Source of the DNA: Caldilineaceae bacterium
GTDB lineage: Bacteria > Chloroflexota > Anaerolineae > Caldilineales > Caldilineaceae
Assembly (NCBI GenBank): GCA_026645575.1
Contig: JAPKMW010000064.1
Location: forward strand, 1-64,000
Direction: 5' to 3'
DNA: 64,000 nucleotides
Shown here: in pieces, positions 25,361-34,052 of the stretch
Position numbering within the stretch: position 1 is the stretch's first letter
How the letters are laid out: the number at the start of each line of letters is the position of its first letter
Program-made: the position numbers and the translations under genes
Notes under the pieces: model-generated
What the model was told of the DNA's origin: nothing
Database searches by the model: none
What the model saw: the letters and a program-made list of their open reading frames with translations, nothing else

Positions 25361-27814
25361 TTACATATCTATTATGCTTGATTCTAGTCGGCTCGTCAAA
25401 CGTTCACGCAATCCTGTAAACCTTTGCGTCACTTTATCATTACGCACCGCCATCGCAATCGCCTTCGGTTGACCGACCAGGACGACCAACCGTTTGGCGC
25501 GCGTCACGGCCGTATAGAGTAGATTGCGTTGTAACATCATGTAGTGGCTGGTCAACACCGGAATGACGACGGCTGGAAATTCGCTGCCCTGGCTCTTGTG
25601 GACACTTACGGCGTAGGCGTGAACTAACTCATCCAGTTCCAGAAAATCGTAAACCACTGCCCGCCCATCAATGTTGACCGTCACCTTCTGCATCTCCAGG
25701 TCTAGCGCCTGGATCGCGCCCATGTCGCCGTTGTAGACATCTTTGTCATAGTTGTTGCGGATCTGCATCACCCGGTCACCGATGCGATAAACGCGGTTGC
25801 CAACTCGCTTTTCCGGCTTTTGGGGCGCCGCCGGATTCAGCCCCGTTTGCAACGCTTCATTGAGCGCGCCCACACCGATAATCCCCCGGTGCATTGGGCT
25901 GAGAACCTGAATATCTGTTGATGGAATGGCAAAGCGTTTGGGAATGCGACTCTGCACCAATTCCACACAAAGCTGCGCCGCCCGCTCCGGCTCGTCGGTG
26001 CGAAAGAGGAAAAAGTCGGTTGCCGTCTCATTGTCAACCGTCGGCATCTCCCCTTGGTTGATGCGATGGGCGTTGGTAATGATAAAGCTGTCGGCGGCCT
26101 GGCGGAAGATGGTTTGCAGGCGGATGACGGTGGCTTGGGTATTGGGAGATTGGGAGATTGGGAGATTGAGAGATTGTGGGTGCGCTAACGAGACTGAATC
26201 TCTTAATCTCTGAATCTCTGAATCTCTGCCTTCAATGGCGGCGATAATATCCTTTAAAACATTGCCGGCGCCGACGCTGGGTAGCTGATCGACATCACCA
26301 ACCAGCAACAGGTGCATCCCCGGCGGGATGGCTTTGAGCAGATGATTGGTCAAGAGCAGATCAAGCATGGAGGCTTCATCGACAATCAACAGATCGCCTT
26401 CCAGCGGATTGTCGGCGTTGCGGTGAAAGGCCATGCCTTCGGCCGGCTTAAATTCAAGCAAACGATGAAGCGTCTTGGCTTCACGTCCTGTGGTTTCGGC
26501 CAGCCGCTTGGCAGCACGACCCGTGGGCGCGGCCAGGATGACGCGATAGCGATACTGGTCACAAATTTGGAGCAAAGTGCGGACACTCGTGGTTTTGCCC
26601 GTACCCGGCCCACCTGTCAGCACCGTTACCCGATGGGTCAGCGCCGCCTGAATTGCACTACGTTGTTGGGGGGCAAGGCGCAAGCCAGTTGCCAACTCCG
26701 CTGCGCTAAAGAGCGTTTCCCAATTCTGCCGTTGTTGTTGGAAACGGGCAAAGCTGCTCTCCCCCTGCCGCATTAAGCGCTGCAAGCCATTGGCGACCCC
26801 TTGCTCACTGTAGTAAAAGGGCGTTAAGTAGATGGCGCGTTCGGCATCCAGAATTTGTTGAGCTTGCGTGCTGGTCGCGGCAGCGTAAAGATGTCCGCCT
26901 TCAGCAATCAATTTCGGGATCTCGTCACCGAGCGGTATGTTTACAATCGGCGCCAGTTCCACATCCCCTGGCTGCACCGCCACCTTCACCTGATCATCAT
27001 GCCAGAGACGCACCACGCCCAGGCCAATTTCCTCGCGGCTGACGTCTAGCAGTTCACCGGCCTGTTTGACCAGCTCCGAGGTAGGTAGAAAGACATGGCC
27101 TTCGTCGGTTGCTTGATTGAGCGCATAGGCCACCCCCGCCGCCACCCGTTGCGGTGAATCGGGCGCCAATCCCAGCGATTGGGCAATGCGATCGGCGGTG
27201 AGAAAGCCGATGCCAAAAATATCACGCGCTAGCCGATAGGGATCTTGGCGTACAATGCCAATGGCATCATCGCCGTAAAACTTGTAAATCTTGGTCGCCA
27301 GACTGGTGCTGACGCCATTGCTTTGCAGGAAGAGCATCACCTCTTTGATCGCCTTCTGCTCCTGCCAGGCGCTCATGATCATCTGGACGCGTTTCTTCCC
27401 TACGCCCGGCACTTCGTTCAAGCGGTCGGCCTGCTCTTCAATAATGGTGAGCGTTTCTACGCCAAAGTGCTTAACTATGCGTTTCGCCGTCACCGGCCCC
27501 ACACCGCGAATCAGGCCGCTGCCCAGATACTTTTCAATGCCCGCCACTGTTGCGGGCAATACCGTGCGCATTCCCTCGACCACAAATTGGCGGCCATACT
27601 CGGCATGAATTGTCCAACGTCCGGTCAATTCGACTGACTCGCCCACATTTACGCCCACCAACGTCCCCACAATCGGCACCTCGTGATTGCGCCCGAAGCT
27701 GCTCTGCCCCAAATTAGCCTGGGCGCGCACCTCCGGCGTCAGCTTGGCGACGGTATAGCCTGTCTCTTCATTATGATAAGTAATGCGTTCAATCACGCCC
27801 CGTAGCAGATCCAT
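25361..27814 (-). CDS. recD2: RecD-like DNA helicase RecD2
   Basis: An 817-residue 5'-3' superfamily 1B helicase. An N-terminal OB-like region (LRGVIERITYHNEETGYTVAKL, in part) and helix-hairpin-helix segments (IKYLGSGLIRGVGPVTAKRI type, about residues 90-170) precede the motor: Walker A GGPGTGKTTSVRTLL near residue 400, Walker B LLIVDEASMLD, QLPSVGAGNVLKD, and C-terminal VHKSQGSEFPAV. It acts in DNA repair. ATG 27814 (MDLLRGVIER) is chosen over an upstream start because family similarity begins there. Residues about 528-557, just before VIRLQTIFRQA, come from an inserted repeat. Confidence 0.9.
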   Translation of the reverse strand: MDLLRGVIERITYHNEETGYTVAKLTPEVRAQANLGQSSFGRNHEVPIVGTLVGVNVGESVELTGRWTIHAEYGRQFVVEGMRTVLPATVAGIEKYLGSGLIRGVGPVTAKRIVKHFGVETLTIIEEQADRLNEVPGVGKKRVQMIMSAWQEQKAIKEVMLFLQSNGVSTSLATKIYKFYGDDAIGIVRQDPYRLARDIFGIGFLTADRIAQSLGLAPDSPQRVAAGVAYALNQATDEGHVFLPTSELVKQAGELLDVSREEIGLGVVRLWHDDQVKVAVQPGDVELAPIVNIPLGDEIPKLIAEGGHLYAAATSTQAQQILDAERAIYLTPFYYSEQGVANGLQRLMRQGESSFARFQQQRQNWETLFSAAELATGLRLAPQQRSAIQAALTHRVTVLTGGPGTGKTTSVRTLLQICDQYRYRVILAAPTGRAAKRLAETTGREAKTLHRLLEFKPAEGMAFHRNADNPLEGDLLIVDEASMLDLLLTNHLLKAIPPGMHLLLVGDVDQLPSVGAGNVLKDIIAAIEGRDSEIQRLRDSVSLAHPQSLNLPISQSPNTQATVIRLQTIFRQAADSFIITNAHRINQGEMPTVDNETATDFFLFRTDEPERAAQLCVELVQSRIPKRFAIPSTDIQVLSPMHRGIIGVGALNEALQTGLNPAAPQKPEKRVGNRVYRIGDRVMQIRNNYDKDVYNGDMGAIQALDLEMQKVTVNIDGRAVVYDFLELDELVHAYAVSVHKSQGSEFPAVVIPVLTSHYMMLQRNLLYTAVTRAKRLVVLVGQPKAIAMAVRNDKVTQRFTGLRERLTSRLESSIIDM
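26144..26228. repeat. Tandem 8-mer palindrome inserted in frame in recD2
   Basis: Left arm: three gggagatt and one gagagatt (26144-26175). Right arm: one aatctctt and three aatctctg (26197-26228), roughly inverted. The 85-bp insert is translated as a non-conserved peptide (QRLRDS...NLPISQSPN) between the Walker B region and the IFRQA motif, where other RecD2 proteins have a short link. Confidence 0.75.
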
Positions 27815-27872
27815 AGCCCAAAGCGTAGCAGATCGCGCCCGCCAAAGCAAGTAGATAGACCCCAATCTCAAT

Positions 27873-27900
27873 GATGAAGGATGAGGGATGAAGGATGAAT
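27873..27900. repeat. Tandem 7-bp repeat upstream of recD2
   Basis: Four units, gatgaag, gatgagg, gatgaag, gatgaat, lie between the divergent recD2 and rpsO genes. A partial inverted copy (ctcatcctt) follows at about 27914-27922, so this is another small member of the tandem-arm palindrome class. Confidence 0.55.
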
Positions 27901-27947
27901 AGCAGCTTCACCCCTCATCCTTTTAATTCTCACGGCTTGCAATGAAT

Positions 27948-27976
27948 TTTACATTTTGGCAAAACTATGCTACACT
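27948..27976 (+). promoter_or_regulatory. Likely promoter of rpsO
   Basis: TTTACA (27948-27953) and TACACT (27971-27976) are separated by 17 bp, a good housekeeping-type pair. It leaves a leader of about 140 nt before the rpsO ATG, long enough for S15-type autoregulation, though I did not resolve a structure. Confidence 0.5.
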
Positions 27977-28125
27977 GATCGAACTATTGTGCTAGATCAC
28001 GCGCCCGGTACAGCGGTGATCCGGCGATAGGAGGTAAGTGTTCCGTTATGGTTGCAGTTGGCAGTCGCACTCAACCTTTTTATTCCCGCAACGTCAGGGT
28101 TTTCTCACTAGAATAGGAGTACCAG

Positions 28126-28395
28126 ATGGCTATATCGAAGGTTCAAAAAGCCGACTTGATCCGTGAGTATCAGCTAACGCCAGGCGACACCGGTTCGCCC
28201 GAAGTGCAAGTGGCCTTGTTAACCACCCGCATCAATTCTCTCGTCGAACATCTCAATTCTCACAAGCACGATGAAGGTTCCCGTCGAGGGTTGCTGAAAC
28301 TCGTTGGTCAACGCAGGCGTCATTTGGCCTACTTACGCCAGAAGGATACCAATCGGTACCAGGAATTGATTCAACGCTTAGGCTTACGTCGCTAA
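28126..28395 (+). CDS. rpsO: 30S ribosomal protein S15
   Basis: An 89-residue protein of normal length. It has the S15 hallmarks: [22 protein letters not shown] (in part), [25 protein letters not shown] (in part) and the C-terminal [13 protein letters not shown]. It binds 16S rRNA early in small-subunit assembly. ATG 28126 follows aggag. The order rpsO-pnp is conserved across bacteria. A terminator lies between the two genes here. Confidence 0.97.
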   Translation: MAISKVQKADLIREYQLTPGDTGSPEVQVALLTTRINSLVEHLNSHKHDEGSRRGLLKLVGQRRRHLAYLRQKDTNRYQELIQRLGLRR

Positions 28396-28402
28396 CGATA
28401 AT

Positions 28403-28450
28403 AAACAAGGGGCGAGCAGATCAGATTGTAATGATCCTCGCCCCTTGTTT
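28403..28450 (+). terminator. Terminator after rpsO
   Basis: A perfect 14-bp stem, aaacaaggggcgag (28403-28416) with ctcgccccttgttt (28437-28450), with a 20-nt loop and a T-rich 3' side. It starts 8 bp after the rpsO stop. Confidence 0.75.
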
Positions 28451-28550
28451 GTTATCAATGGCCTTATAATGACTATCGGTTCGTTTTTTTAGGCAGTTCA
28501 AAGAGCCTCATGCGGAGCTTTGTCCGTTTGCGTTTGGCGGGGTTCGGCAT

Positions 28551-28590
28551 TGGAGAGTGACACCAAGCAACAACTTGGTGTCACTCTCCA
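28551..28590. repeat. Perfect hairpin in the pnp leader
   Basis: 17-bp arms (28551-28567 / 28574-28590) with a 6-nt loop and no T-run. It lies in the 305-bp gap between the rpsO terminator and pnp. In other bacteria a leader hairpin is cut by RNase III so that PNPase controls its own mRNA; this stem could serve that role, or be another palindromic element. Confidence 0.55.
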
Positions 28591-28755
28591 GTTCCGTACC
28601 TCTGCCCTTATCTTCCGCTGAGTTGCTCTGTGCTGCCTTGCCAAAGGTTGTGTTACGCGTGAAATTTCCTCCTCCCCATAGCTATCTTCTTCATGCTCTG
28701 GAAATCGGGGGATGAACTATTCGCGCGTACACAAAAGTAGACAAAGGAGTTTTCA

Positions 28756-31053
28756 ATGCAACTTTTTGATGGCGCACAGGTATTTACCACCGAAATGGGT
28801 GGGCGTACCCTGAGCATCGAAACCGGCGTTCTGGCTGCACAAGCCGGCGGCGCCGTCACCGTGCGTTACGGCGACACGGTTCTATTCGCCACCGCGACCA
28901 TGAGTCGCGAGGTCAGGCCGGATATTAATTTTTTCCCCCTGACCGTTGAGTTTGAAGAACGGCTCTATGCTGCCGGCCGTATTCCTGGCAGTTTCCAACG
29001 CCGCGAAGGACGCCCCGGTGATGAGTCGATTCTCTTGTCGCGCTTGGTCGATCGTCCCCTGCGCCCCCTCTTCCCCAAAGGTTTTGTCAACGAAGTGCAG
29101 ATCATTATCACCGTTCTCGCTTCTGACAATGAAAACCTGATGGGGCCGCTGGCGATTATTGCTGCATCGGCTGCGCTGCATATCAGCGACATTCCCTGGA
29201 ATGGCCCGATTGGCGGCGCCACGGTTGGCTTTGTCGATGGCGAGTTTGTTGTCAATCCGACGGCGACTGACATGGGACATAGTTCGCTCGATCTCACCGT
29301 GGCCGGCACCCACGACAACATCTTGATGGTGGAAGCGGGCGCCCGTGAGATTCCCGAAGATATGATGCTTGATGCGCTCAAGCTGGCGCACGAGTCGATG
29401 CTGCCGGTGATTGAGACGATTAACGCCATGCAGGCGCAGGTTGGTAAAGCCAAAGTCACCGACTATGCCGTTGCCCTGCCCAGCGAAGAAACCCTGACCA
29501 CGGTCAAAGCGTTGGCGGCGACGCGGGTCAGTGAAGCTTTGGCCGGGGGCCTTGACAAGCATGCCTTGAAAGATGCGTTCAATGCGGTTCAAGCTGACGT
29601 AAAAGCGCACTTTGCCGCCCAGGTGGCAGCCGGCGCCGCCGCCACCCTCTATGTCGGTGATGCCTTTGACGCCGTAGTCAAAGAAGCCACCCGCCAGCGC
29701 ATTTTAGCCACTGGTACGCGCCCCGATGGCCGCCAAACCACGGAAATTCGCCCGATCAGTGTGCAAGTGGGCAAGTTGCCGCGGGTGCATGGCTCCGGCC
29801 TCTTTATGCGTGGCGAAACTCATGTGTTGAGTGTCGCCACCTTGGGTACGCCCGGCGATGCCCAACGGTTGGATAACTTGCAACCAGCCGATGCCAAGCG
29901 CTATATGCACCATTACAACTTCCCGCCCTTTAGCACCGGTGAAGCCTATCCCATGCGCGGCCCCCGCCGCCGTGAAATTGGTCATGGCGCTCTGGCCGAA
30001 CGAGCCTTGGTGGCGGTGATTCCCGAAGATTTCCCCTATACCCTGCGTGTGGTGAGTGAAGTGGTGAGCAGCAATGGTTCGACCAGCATGGGGTCAGTCT
30101 GCGGCAGCACATTGGCCTTGATGGATGCCGGCGTGCCGATTACCGCACCTGTCTCCGGTATTGCCATGGGCCTGGTGCAAGATCAGGAGAGTGGCGCCTA
30201 CAAGATCCTGAGTGATATTCAAGGCTTGGAAGATGCCCTGGGCGATATGGACTTCAAGGTCGCCGGCACGGAACATGGCATTACCGCCCTGCAAATGGAT
30301 CTGAAGATCAAGGGGCTGGACTTTGAAATTCTCCGCCAGGCGCTATCGCAGGCGCGCGAAGGTCGTATGCACATTCTCGGCAAAATGATGAATGTCCTGC
30401 CGGAGCCGCGCCAACAGATGAGTGAATTTGCCCCGCGCATTCTCACCATCCACATCGATCCGGAGAAGATCGGCAAGCTGATCGGCCCCGGTGGCAAAGT
30501 AGTGCGCGGCCTGCAAGAGCAATACAGCGTCAAGATCGACATTGAAGAAGATGGCACCGTCTACATCTCCGGCGAAGGCTCCAAGGCCGAACAGGCGTTG
30601 GAACAGGTTGCCAACATGACCGAAGAGGTCGAAGTCGGCAAGATCTACACTGGCACCGTGGTGCGCGTCGAACCCTACGGCGCCTTTATCAACATCCTGC
30701 CCGGCATCGATGGCATGGTGCATATCAGCCAACTGGCCGACTATCGCGTCGATAAAGTCGAAGACATTGCCAACCTGGGCGATGAACTGACGGCGATGGT
30801 CGTCGATGTCGAAGGCGGTAAGGTGCGTATGAGCCGTCAGGCCGTCCTCGAAGGCTGGAGCGTGGAAGAAGCCCAAACCCGTGATCGCGGCGGACGCGGT
30901 GGCGGTGGTGGTGATCGCGGCGGCGACCGGGGTGATCGCCGTGGCGGTGGTGATCGCGGCGGCCGCGGTGGCGACCGAGGCGGTGATCGCGGTGACCGGC
31001 GCGGCGGCGACCGGGGTGATCGACGCGGTGGCGACCGGGGTCCACGTCGGTAA
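28756..31053 (+). CDS. pnp: Polyribonucleotide nucleotidyltransferase (PNPase)
   Basis: A 765-residue 3'-5' phosphorolytic exoribonuclease. Two RNase PH domains (about residues 10-225 and 310-540; [22 protein letters not shown] and [24 protein letters not shown], in part) are followed by KH ([18 protein letters not shown]) and S1 ([24 protein letters not shown], in part) domains. The last 55-60 residues are an Arg/Gly/Asp repeat tail (GGDRGDRR units) not found in the E. coli enzyme, and likely to bind RNA or be disordered. ATG 28756 follows AAGGAG. Trimeric, cytoplasmic. Confidence 0.97.
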   Translation: MQLFDGAQVFTTEMGGRTLSIETGVLAAQAGGAVTVRYGDTVLFATATMSREVRPDINFFPLTVEFEERLYAAGRIPGSFQRREGRPGDESILLSRLVDRPLRPLFPKGFVNEVQIIITVLASDNENLMGPLAIIAASAALHISDIPWNGPIGGATVGFVDGEFVVNPTATDMGHSSLDLTVAGTHDNILMVEAGAREIPEDMMLDALKLAHESMLPVIETINAMQAQVGKAKVTDYAVALPSEETLTTVKALAATRVSEALAGGLDKHALKDAFNAVQADVKAHFAAQVAAGAAATLYVGDAFDAVVKEATRQRILATGTRPDGRQTTEIRPISVQVGKLPRVHGSGLFMRGETHVLSVATLGTPGDAQRLDNLQPADAKRYMHHYNFPPFSTGEAYPMRGPRRREIGHGALAERALVAVIPEDFPYTLRVVSEVVSSNGSTSMGSVCGSTLALMDAGVPITAPVSGIAMGLVQDQESGAYKILSDIQGLEDALGDMDFKVAGTEHGITALQMDLKIKGLDFEILRQALSQAREGRMHILGKMMNVLPEPRQQMSEFAPRILTIHIDPEKIGKLIGPGGKVVRGLQEQYSVKIDIEEDGTVYISGEGSKAEQALEQVANMTEEVEVGKIYTGTVVRVEPYGAFINILPGIDGMVHISQLADYRVDKVEDIANLGDELTAMVVDVEGGKVRMSRQAVLEGWSVEEAQTRDRGGRGGGGGDRGGDRGDRRGGGDRGGRGGDRGGDRGDRRGGDRGDRRGGDRGPRR

Positions 31054-31073
31054 GCTGTAAGTAAATATAGGAT

Positions 31074-31105
31074 AAAAAGCCGCAGCTTCAATGCTGCGGC
31101 TTTTT
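31074..31105 (+). terminator. Intrinsic terminator after pnp
   Basis: aaaaagccgcagc (31074-31086) pairs perfectly with gctgcggcttttt (31093-31105) around a 6-nt loop and ends in five T. A textbook Rho-independent terminator 20 bp after the pnp stop. Confidence 0.9.
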
Positions 31106-31221
31106 GATTGTGTTGTTCTTCTCGTTGGGGTAGTGCGAAGTGCGATGCGTAGATTTACATCCACCTTGAACAATGTTATAATAAGCAAGCAATTGAATGC
31201 TTGTAATCATAGGAGAAGATT

Positions 31222-31572
31222 ATGGCAACAGACATAGTCACCATCCGCAATGGTACGACTCGTCATAAAAGCAGCCGTCCTGCACTCTCAGCGACGCGTG
31301 CCATTGCTAAGGCTAATGGCTATCTCTCAAAATATGTCGGTGTGCTTTTTGGCGCCGAAACGCCTGTTTTCCTGCCGCTGCCGCGCCCGATCTGGCAAGT
31401 GTCTGTCACCTTCAAGATGAATGACATCGGCCCGTTTACTGTAGGGCTGTTGGATGTTGATGCAGCAACCGGCGAAGTTTTGCCCCTATCGACAGAACAA
31501 ATCCTCAGCATTGAAGAGCGAACCGATGCCTATCTTAAAAGTCGCACATACGCGCCAGAAACAGCAGGCTGA
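31222..31572 (+). CDS. Hypothetical protein paired with a C39-like peptidase
   Basis: A 116-residue protein with a basic N-terminal third (TRHKSSRPALSATRAIAKA) and a beta-rich middle (PRPIWQVSVTFKMNDIGPFT, then VGLLDVDAATGEVLPLS) that resembles a PepSY-like strand pattern, although I cannot assign a family. ATG 31222 has aggag upstream. Its end overlaps the downstream C39-like gene by 47 bp, so the two are translated together and probably work together. Confidence 0.65.
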   Translation: MATDIVTIRNGTTRHKSSRPALSATRAIAKANGYLSKYVGVLFGAETPVFLPLPRPIWQVSVTFKMNDIGPFTVGLLDVDAATGEVLPLSTEQILSIEERTDAYLKSRTYAPETAG

Positions 31573-31990
31573 TTGTCTTGCCGACTGTGCGTTCATGGCG
31601 CTTACCCACCTCGGCGTTGCTGTGCGCTATGATCGGTTGTTACGCTTGCTGCAAGTTAAATCATTTGGCGCCTCCTTTTATAACCTACGCGCCCTGGATG
31701 AGGTAGGCGTCTCCGCTACCTTTGGGGATGGCGATATGGCAATTCTCGAAGCATATCTGACCCAACAGCTTCCTGTATTAACCTCAGTCGATACACAGGA
31801 TCTACCATACTGGGATACAATGGAACGGCATGTTGTACTCGTCGTCGGCATTGATGCCACAACCGTTTACTTGAACGATCCGGCTTTTGCTGCTGCCCCG
31901 CAACCAGTGGAGCGCCGCACCTTTGAATCAGCCTGGCTGCGACGCGAGTATGTTTACGGGGTGATTCAATTGAAATCGACCAAGCGCTGA
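31526..31990 (+). CDS. C39-like cysteine peptidase
   Basis: A 154-residue papain-fold protein. Candidate catalytic residues are Cys in QQADCLADCAFMALTHLG (Gln gives the oxyanion hole), His in ERHVVLVVGID and Asn/Asp in VYLNDPAF, the order and spacing of C39/C70-type peptidases. No signal peptide or transporter domain is fused, so it is a free-standing, possibly cytoplasmic protease. ATG 31526 is chosen because the family region starts there; the frame is open further upstream inside the preceding gene. Confidence 0.7.
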   Translation: MPILKVAHTRQKQQADCLADCAFMALTHLGVAVRYDRLLRLLQVKSFGASFYNLRALDEVGVSATFGDGDMAILEAYLTQQLPVLTSVDTQDLPYWDTMERHVVLVVGIDATTVYLNDPAFAAAPQPVERRTFESAWLRREYVYGVIQLKSTKR

Positions 31991-32049
31991 TCGATAAGCA
32001 ACATCCGATTTATATTTTTCTAAATATGCGACCGAAAGGAGTATGGCCG

Positions 32050-32300
32050 ATGACCGCCTTCGACATCCGGCTCTTTGGCGCTATTGAGATTCGGCGGAAT
32101 GGTGAGTTATTGACTGGGTTTCGTTCGCAAAAAGCATTGGTCTTGCTGGCCTATTTGTTGTGTGAACAGCGCCCCGTGGCGCGTGAGTACCTGGCCGGGT
32201 TGGGCTGGCCAGAGAGCGACCAAAGTCAGGCGCTAGGTCTCTTGCGTCGTTCGCTGCATGACTTACAGCGCCAATTGCCCGACTGCCTTGTGCAGAATCC
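32050..32300 (+). pseudogene. Truncated BTAD/SARP-type regulator (DNA-binding end only)
   Basis: From ATG 32050 (aaaggag 8 nt upstream) about 83 codons match the start of the BTAD regulators in this window: FDIRLFGAIEIRRNGELLTG, RSQKALVLLAYLL, and SLHDLQRQLPD. The similarity stops at about 32297, directly at the stop codon of the opposing LLM gene (32301). The remaining ATPase and TPR parts are absent. A deletion or rearrangement fused it to the edge of the accessory island. Confidence 0.75.
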
Positions 32301-33230
32301 TCAACGCCCCGCCAACTGCGCCACCACCGGCGCAAAGATCTCCAAATCTTTGGGGAAGACCGTTACGTAGGAGATGCCAAACTGCTCCCGCCACAGTTGC
32401 ACCGTTTCGGTGATTTGGGCCACGGTTCCCACCAAGAAATGCACCGAGTCGAGCATGGCGTCCGCTGGCAGACCCCACTTCTGCCCCAGTTCCTCGGCGG
32501 CCGCTTGCTGGTGATCGGTGACCACGACCTCAAAGACCAAGGTGTTGATCTCCAGTGCGGCAAAGCGCTCCCCAGCGGCCTGCTGCACCCACGCCAGCTT
32601 TTGCGCGGTCGCCGTGTGCAGAATGTCAGTAAAGTCAAGGGTGCCGCCGGCCGCTTTGGGTACGAGGCCCACAATATTCGCCTCGCGCCCGGCCAGCGAT
32701 AACAGCCGTTTGCTGCCACCGCCAATAAAGAGCGGCGGGTGGGGCTGCTGGATCGGCTTTGGTTCGCCCACCAATGCCTGGAGAGTGTAGTATTCACCGG
32801 CAAAGGTAACCGTCTCCCCCTGCAACAGCCGCTTGACAATCTGCACCGACTCAATCAGGCGGCTGACGCGCACGCCTGGCGGGTCGAAAGGGATGCCGGT
32901 GGTGGCGTAATCTTCGATCTTCCAGCCGGCGCCCAGACCCAGTTCCAGCCGCCCACTGGAGAGCAGATCGAGGGTGGCCGCTTCTTTGGCCAACAACGCC
33001 GGATGGCGAAAGTCATTGTCGATCACATAGGTGCCAATGCGCAGCTTGGTTGTCGCCTCGGCCATGATGAGCAACGACAAAAAGACGCTCATCTGTGGCT
33101 CAAAATGGTCAGGCATGACGATAGTTGCATAGCCAAGATCTTCAATCTTACGCGCCAGGTTGACTAACTCTGTGCGTGAAGCGGCAGGAAAACCGCCAGT
33201 ACCAAACCGAAAGGGGTGTAACATACGCAT
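32301..33230 (-). CDS. LLM-class F420-dependent oxidoreductase
   Basis: A 309-residue TIM-barrel protein of the luciferase-like family, close to the TIGR03621 (MSMEG_2516) group: FRFGTGGFPAASRTELVNLA near the N-terminus, ATIVMPDHF, GTYVIDNDFRHPALLAKEAAT (in part), LELGLGAGW and PPLFIGGGSKRLLSLAGREA (in part). It probably uses F420 or FMN for hydride transfer; substrate unknown. ATG 33230 has AAGGAG 5 nt upstream. It follows the DUF4188 gene by 39 bp, likely one operon. Confidence 0.85.
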   Translation of the reverse strand: MRMLHPFRFGTGGFPAASRTELVNLARKIEDLGYATIVMPDHFEPQMSVFLSLLIMAEATTKLRIGTYVIDNDFRHPALLAKEAATLDLLSSGRLELGLGAGWKIEDYATTGIPFDPPGVRVSRLIESVQIVKRLLQGETVTFAGEYYTLQALVGEPKPIQQPHPPLFIGGGSKRLLSLAGREANIVGLVPKAAGGTLDFTDILHTATAQKLAWVQQAAGERFAALEINTLVFEVVVTDHQQAAAEELGQKWGLPADAMLDSVHFLVGTVAQITETVQLWREQFGISYVTVFPKDLEIFAPVVAQLAGR

Positions 33231-33269
33231 TATTCTCCTTTTCTCCTGAAGCAGGCGCAGATAAACCGT

Positions 33270-33749
33270 TTACGTAGGGGTTGACAGATGCTCACGGCGG
33301 GCGCGTGCCGTGGTGCGTGGCCCAGTGGCGGGCACAATCCGCCCCACTTTGCCCAGACCGAAGGGGGGCATACTGCCATAGGTTGTTTCATATTGCCCCG
33401 GTGCGATGCAATAGGTTTCATGCCAAATGCCCACATCGCCATTGCTGTAGCCGACTTGCTGGTTAAAGGCGGACCAAGCGGGCAGGTGCAGATGGTCTTT
33501 ACTGCGCGCATAGGCTTCCAACTGGTCAAAGGAACGCCAATATTGCACAATGACGCCAGGCGACATCGTGTGGCCCAAGAAACCGAGTTCGGGGTGGGCA
33601 GACAACTCGCGAATCATGCGGAGCATCCCTAGAAACACGGGTAGCCACTTGTGAACCTTCCAGGGTTTGTTGATACGCATCCCGATCAGGAAGACGACAA
33701 AGTCCCCATCCATTTCTGCGGTCATCTTTTGGTTGTAAATTGGTGGCAT
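33270..33749 (-). CDS. DUF4188 family protein
   Basis: A 159-residue protein with the DUF4188 pattern: [22 protein letters not shown] (in part), [22 protein letters not shown] (in part), WSAFNQQVG and [20 protein letters not shown]. It resembles a dimeric alpha-beta barrel (ABM/haem-degrading fold). Members occur beside LLM oxidoreductases, as here. Function unknown. ATG 33749 has GGGAG 11 nt upstream. A GGACGTT promoter site lies about 250 bp upstream, with a SnoaL-like remnant between. Confidence 0.75.
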   Translation of the reverse strand: MPPIYNQKMTAEMDGDFVVFLIGMRINKPWKVHKWLPVFLGMLRMIRELSAHPELGFLGHTMSPGVIVQYWRSFDQLEAYARSKDHLHLPAWSAFNQQVGYSNGDVGIWHETYCIAPGQYETTYGSMPPFGLGKVGRIVPATGPRTTARARREHLSTPT

Positions 33750-33886
33750 TCGTTATGGTCTCCCATTGGCATACGGTTTCAAAAGATCACATCCTGCCTA
33801 CTCTGCGCCAAACAGCCTCCGATATAGCCTCCCACACCACCGACGGCACTTTTCATGATACGTTTTCCCTGTCCAAATGGTTTGTG

Positions 33887-34030
33887 CTATTGAATCTTTG
33901 GCATAGACAAGGCGCCCATCTGCTGTAAAAAGCCGAGCGCATCCCACTGTCCCCACTGCCGACCTTCGACAATCCGGCCCTGCTCTAGCCGATTGCAGAA
34001 TAGCGTAACAACGTCCTTCAAACGTCCCCT
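33887..34030 (-). pseudogene. SnoaL-like ester cyclase remnant (C-terminal end only)
   Basis: Translated on the minus strand, about 44 codons ending at TAG 33887-33889 read DVVTLFCNRLEQGRIVEG, then QWDALGFLQQMGAL. This matches the C-terminus of the intact SnoaL-like protein at 36100-36504 (YDQLGLLQQIGAI). No start codon or N-terminal part remains; a TAA closes the frame upstream. The promoter-like 11-bp repeats overlap its 5' part, so the deletion brought the promoter and gene tail together. Confidence 0.6.
33997..34027 (-). promoter_or_regulatory. SARP-type site 1 (GGACGTT direct repeats)
   Basis: On the minus strand, GGACGTT occurs at 34027-34021 and 34016-34010 (period 11 bp). After 7 nt comes TATTCT (34002-33997), a good -10. 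It points at the SnoaL remnant, DUF4188 and LLM genes. Confidence 0.65.
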
Positions 34031-34052
34031 ACTCGGTTAGCACATTACAGCC

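Noticed and set aside
27977..28125. Possible S15-binding leader or riboswitch before rpsO
   Set aside because: The leader is long enough, but I could not draw a convincing pseudoknot or known riboswitch core by eye.
30343..31188. Long minus-strand frame of 281 codons opposite the 3' end of pnp
   Set aside because: It is antisense to the repeat-encoded PNPase tail and S1/KH domains, which are certain coding sequence; the Ala/Thr-rich product is an artefact of the Arg/Gly/Asp repeats and it crosses the terminator.
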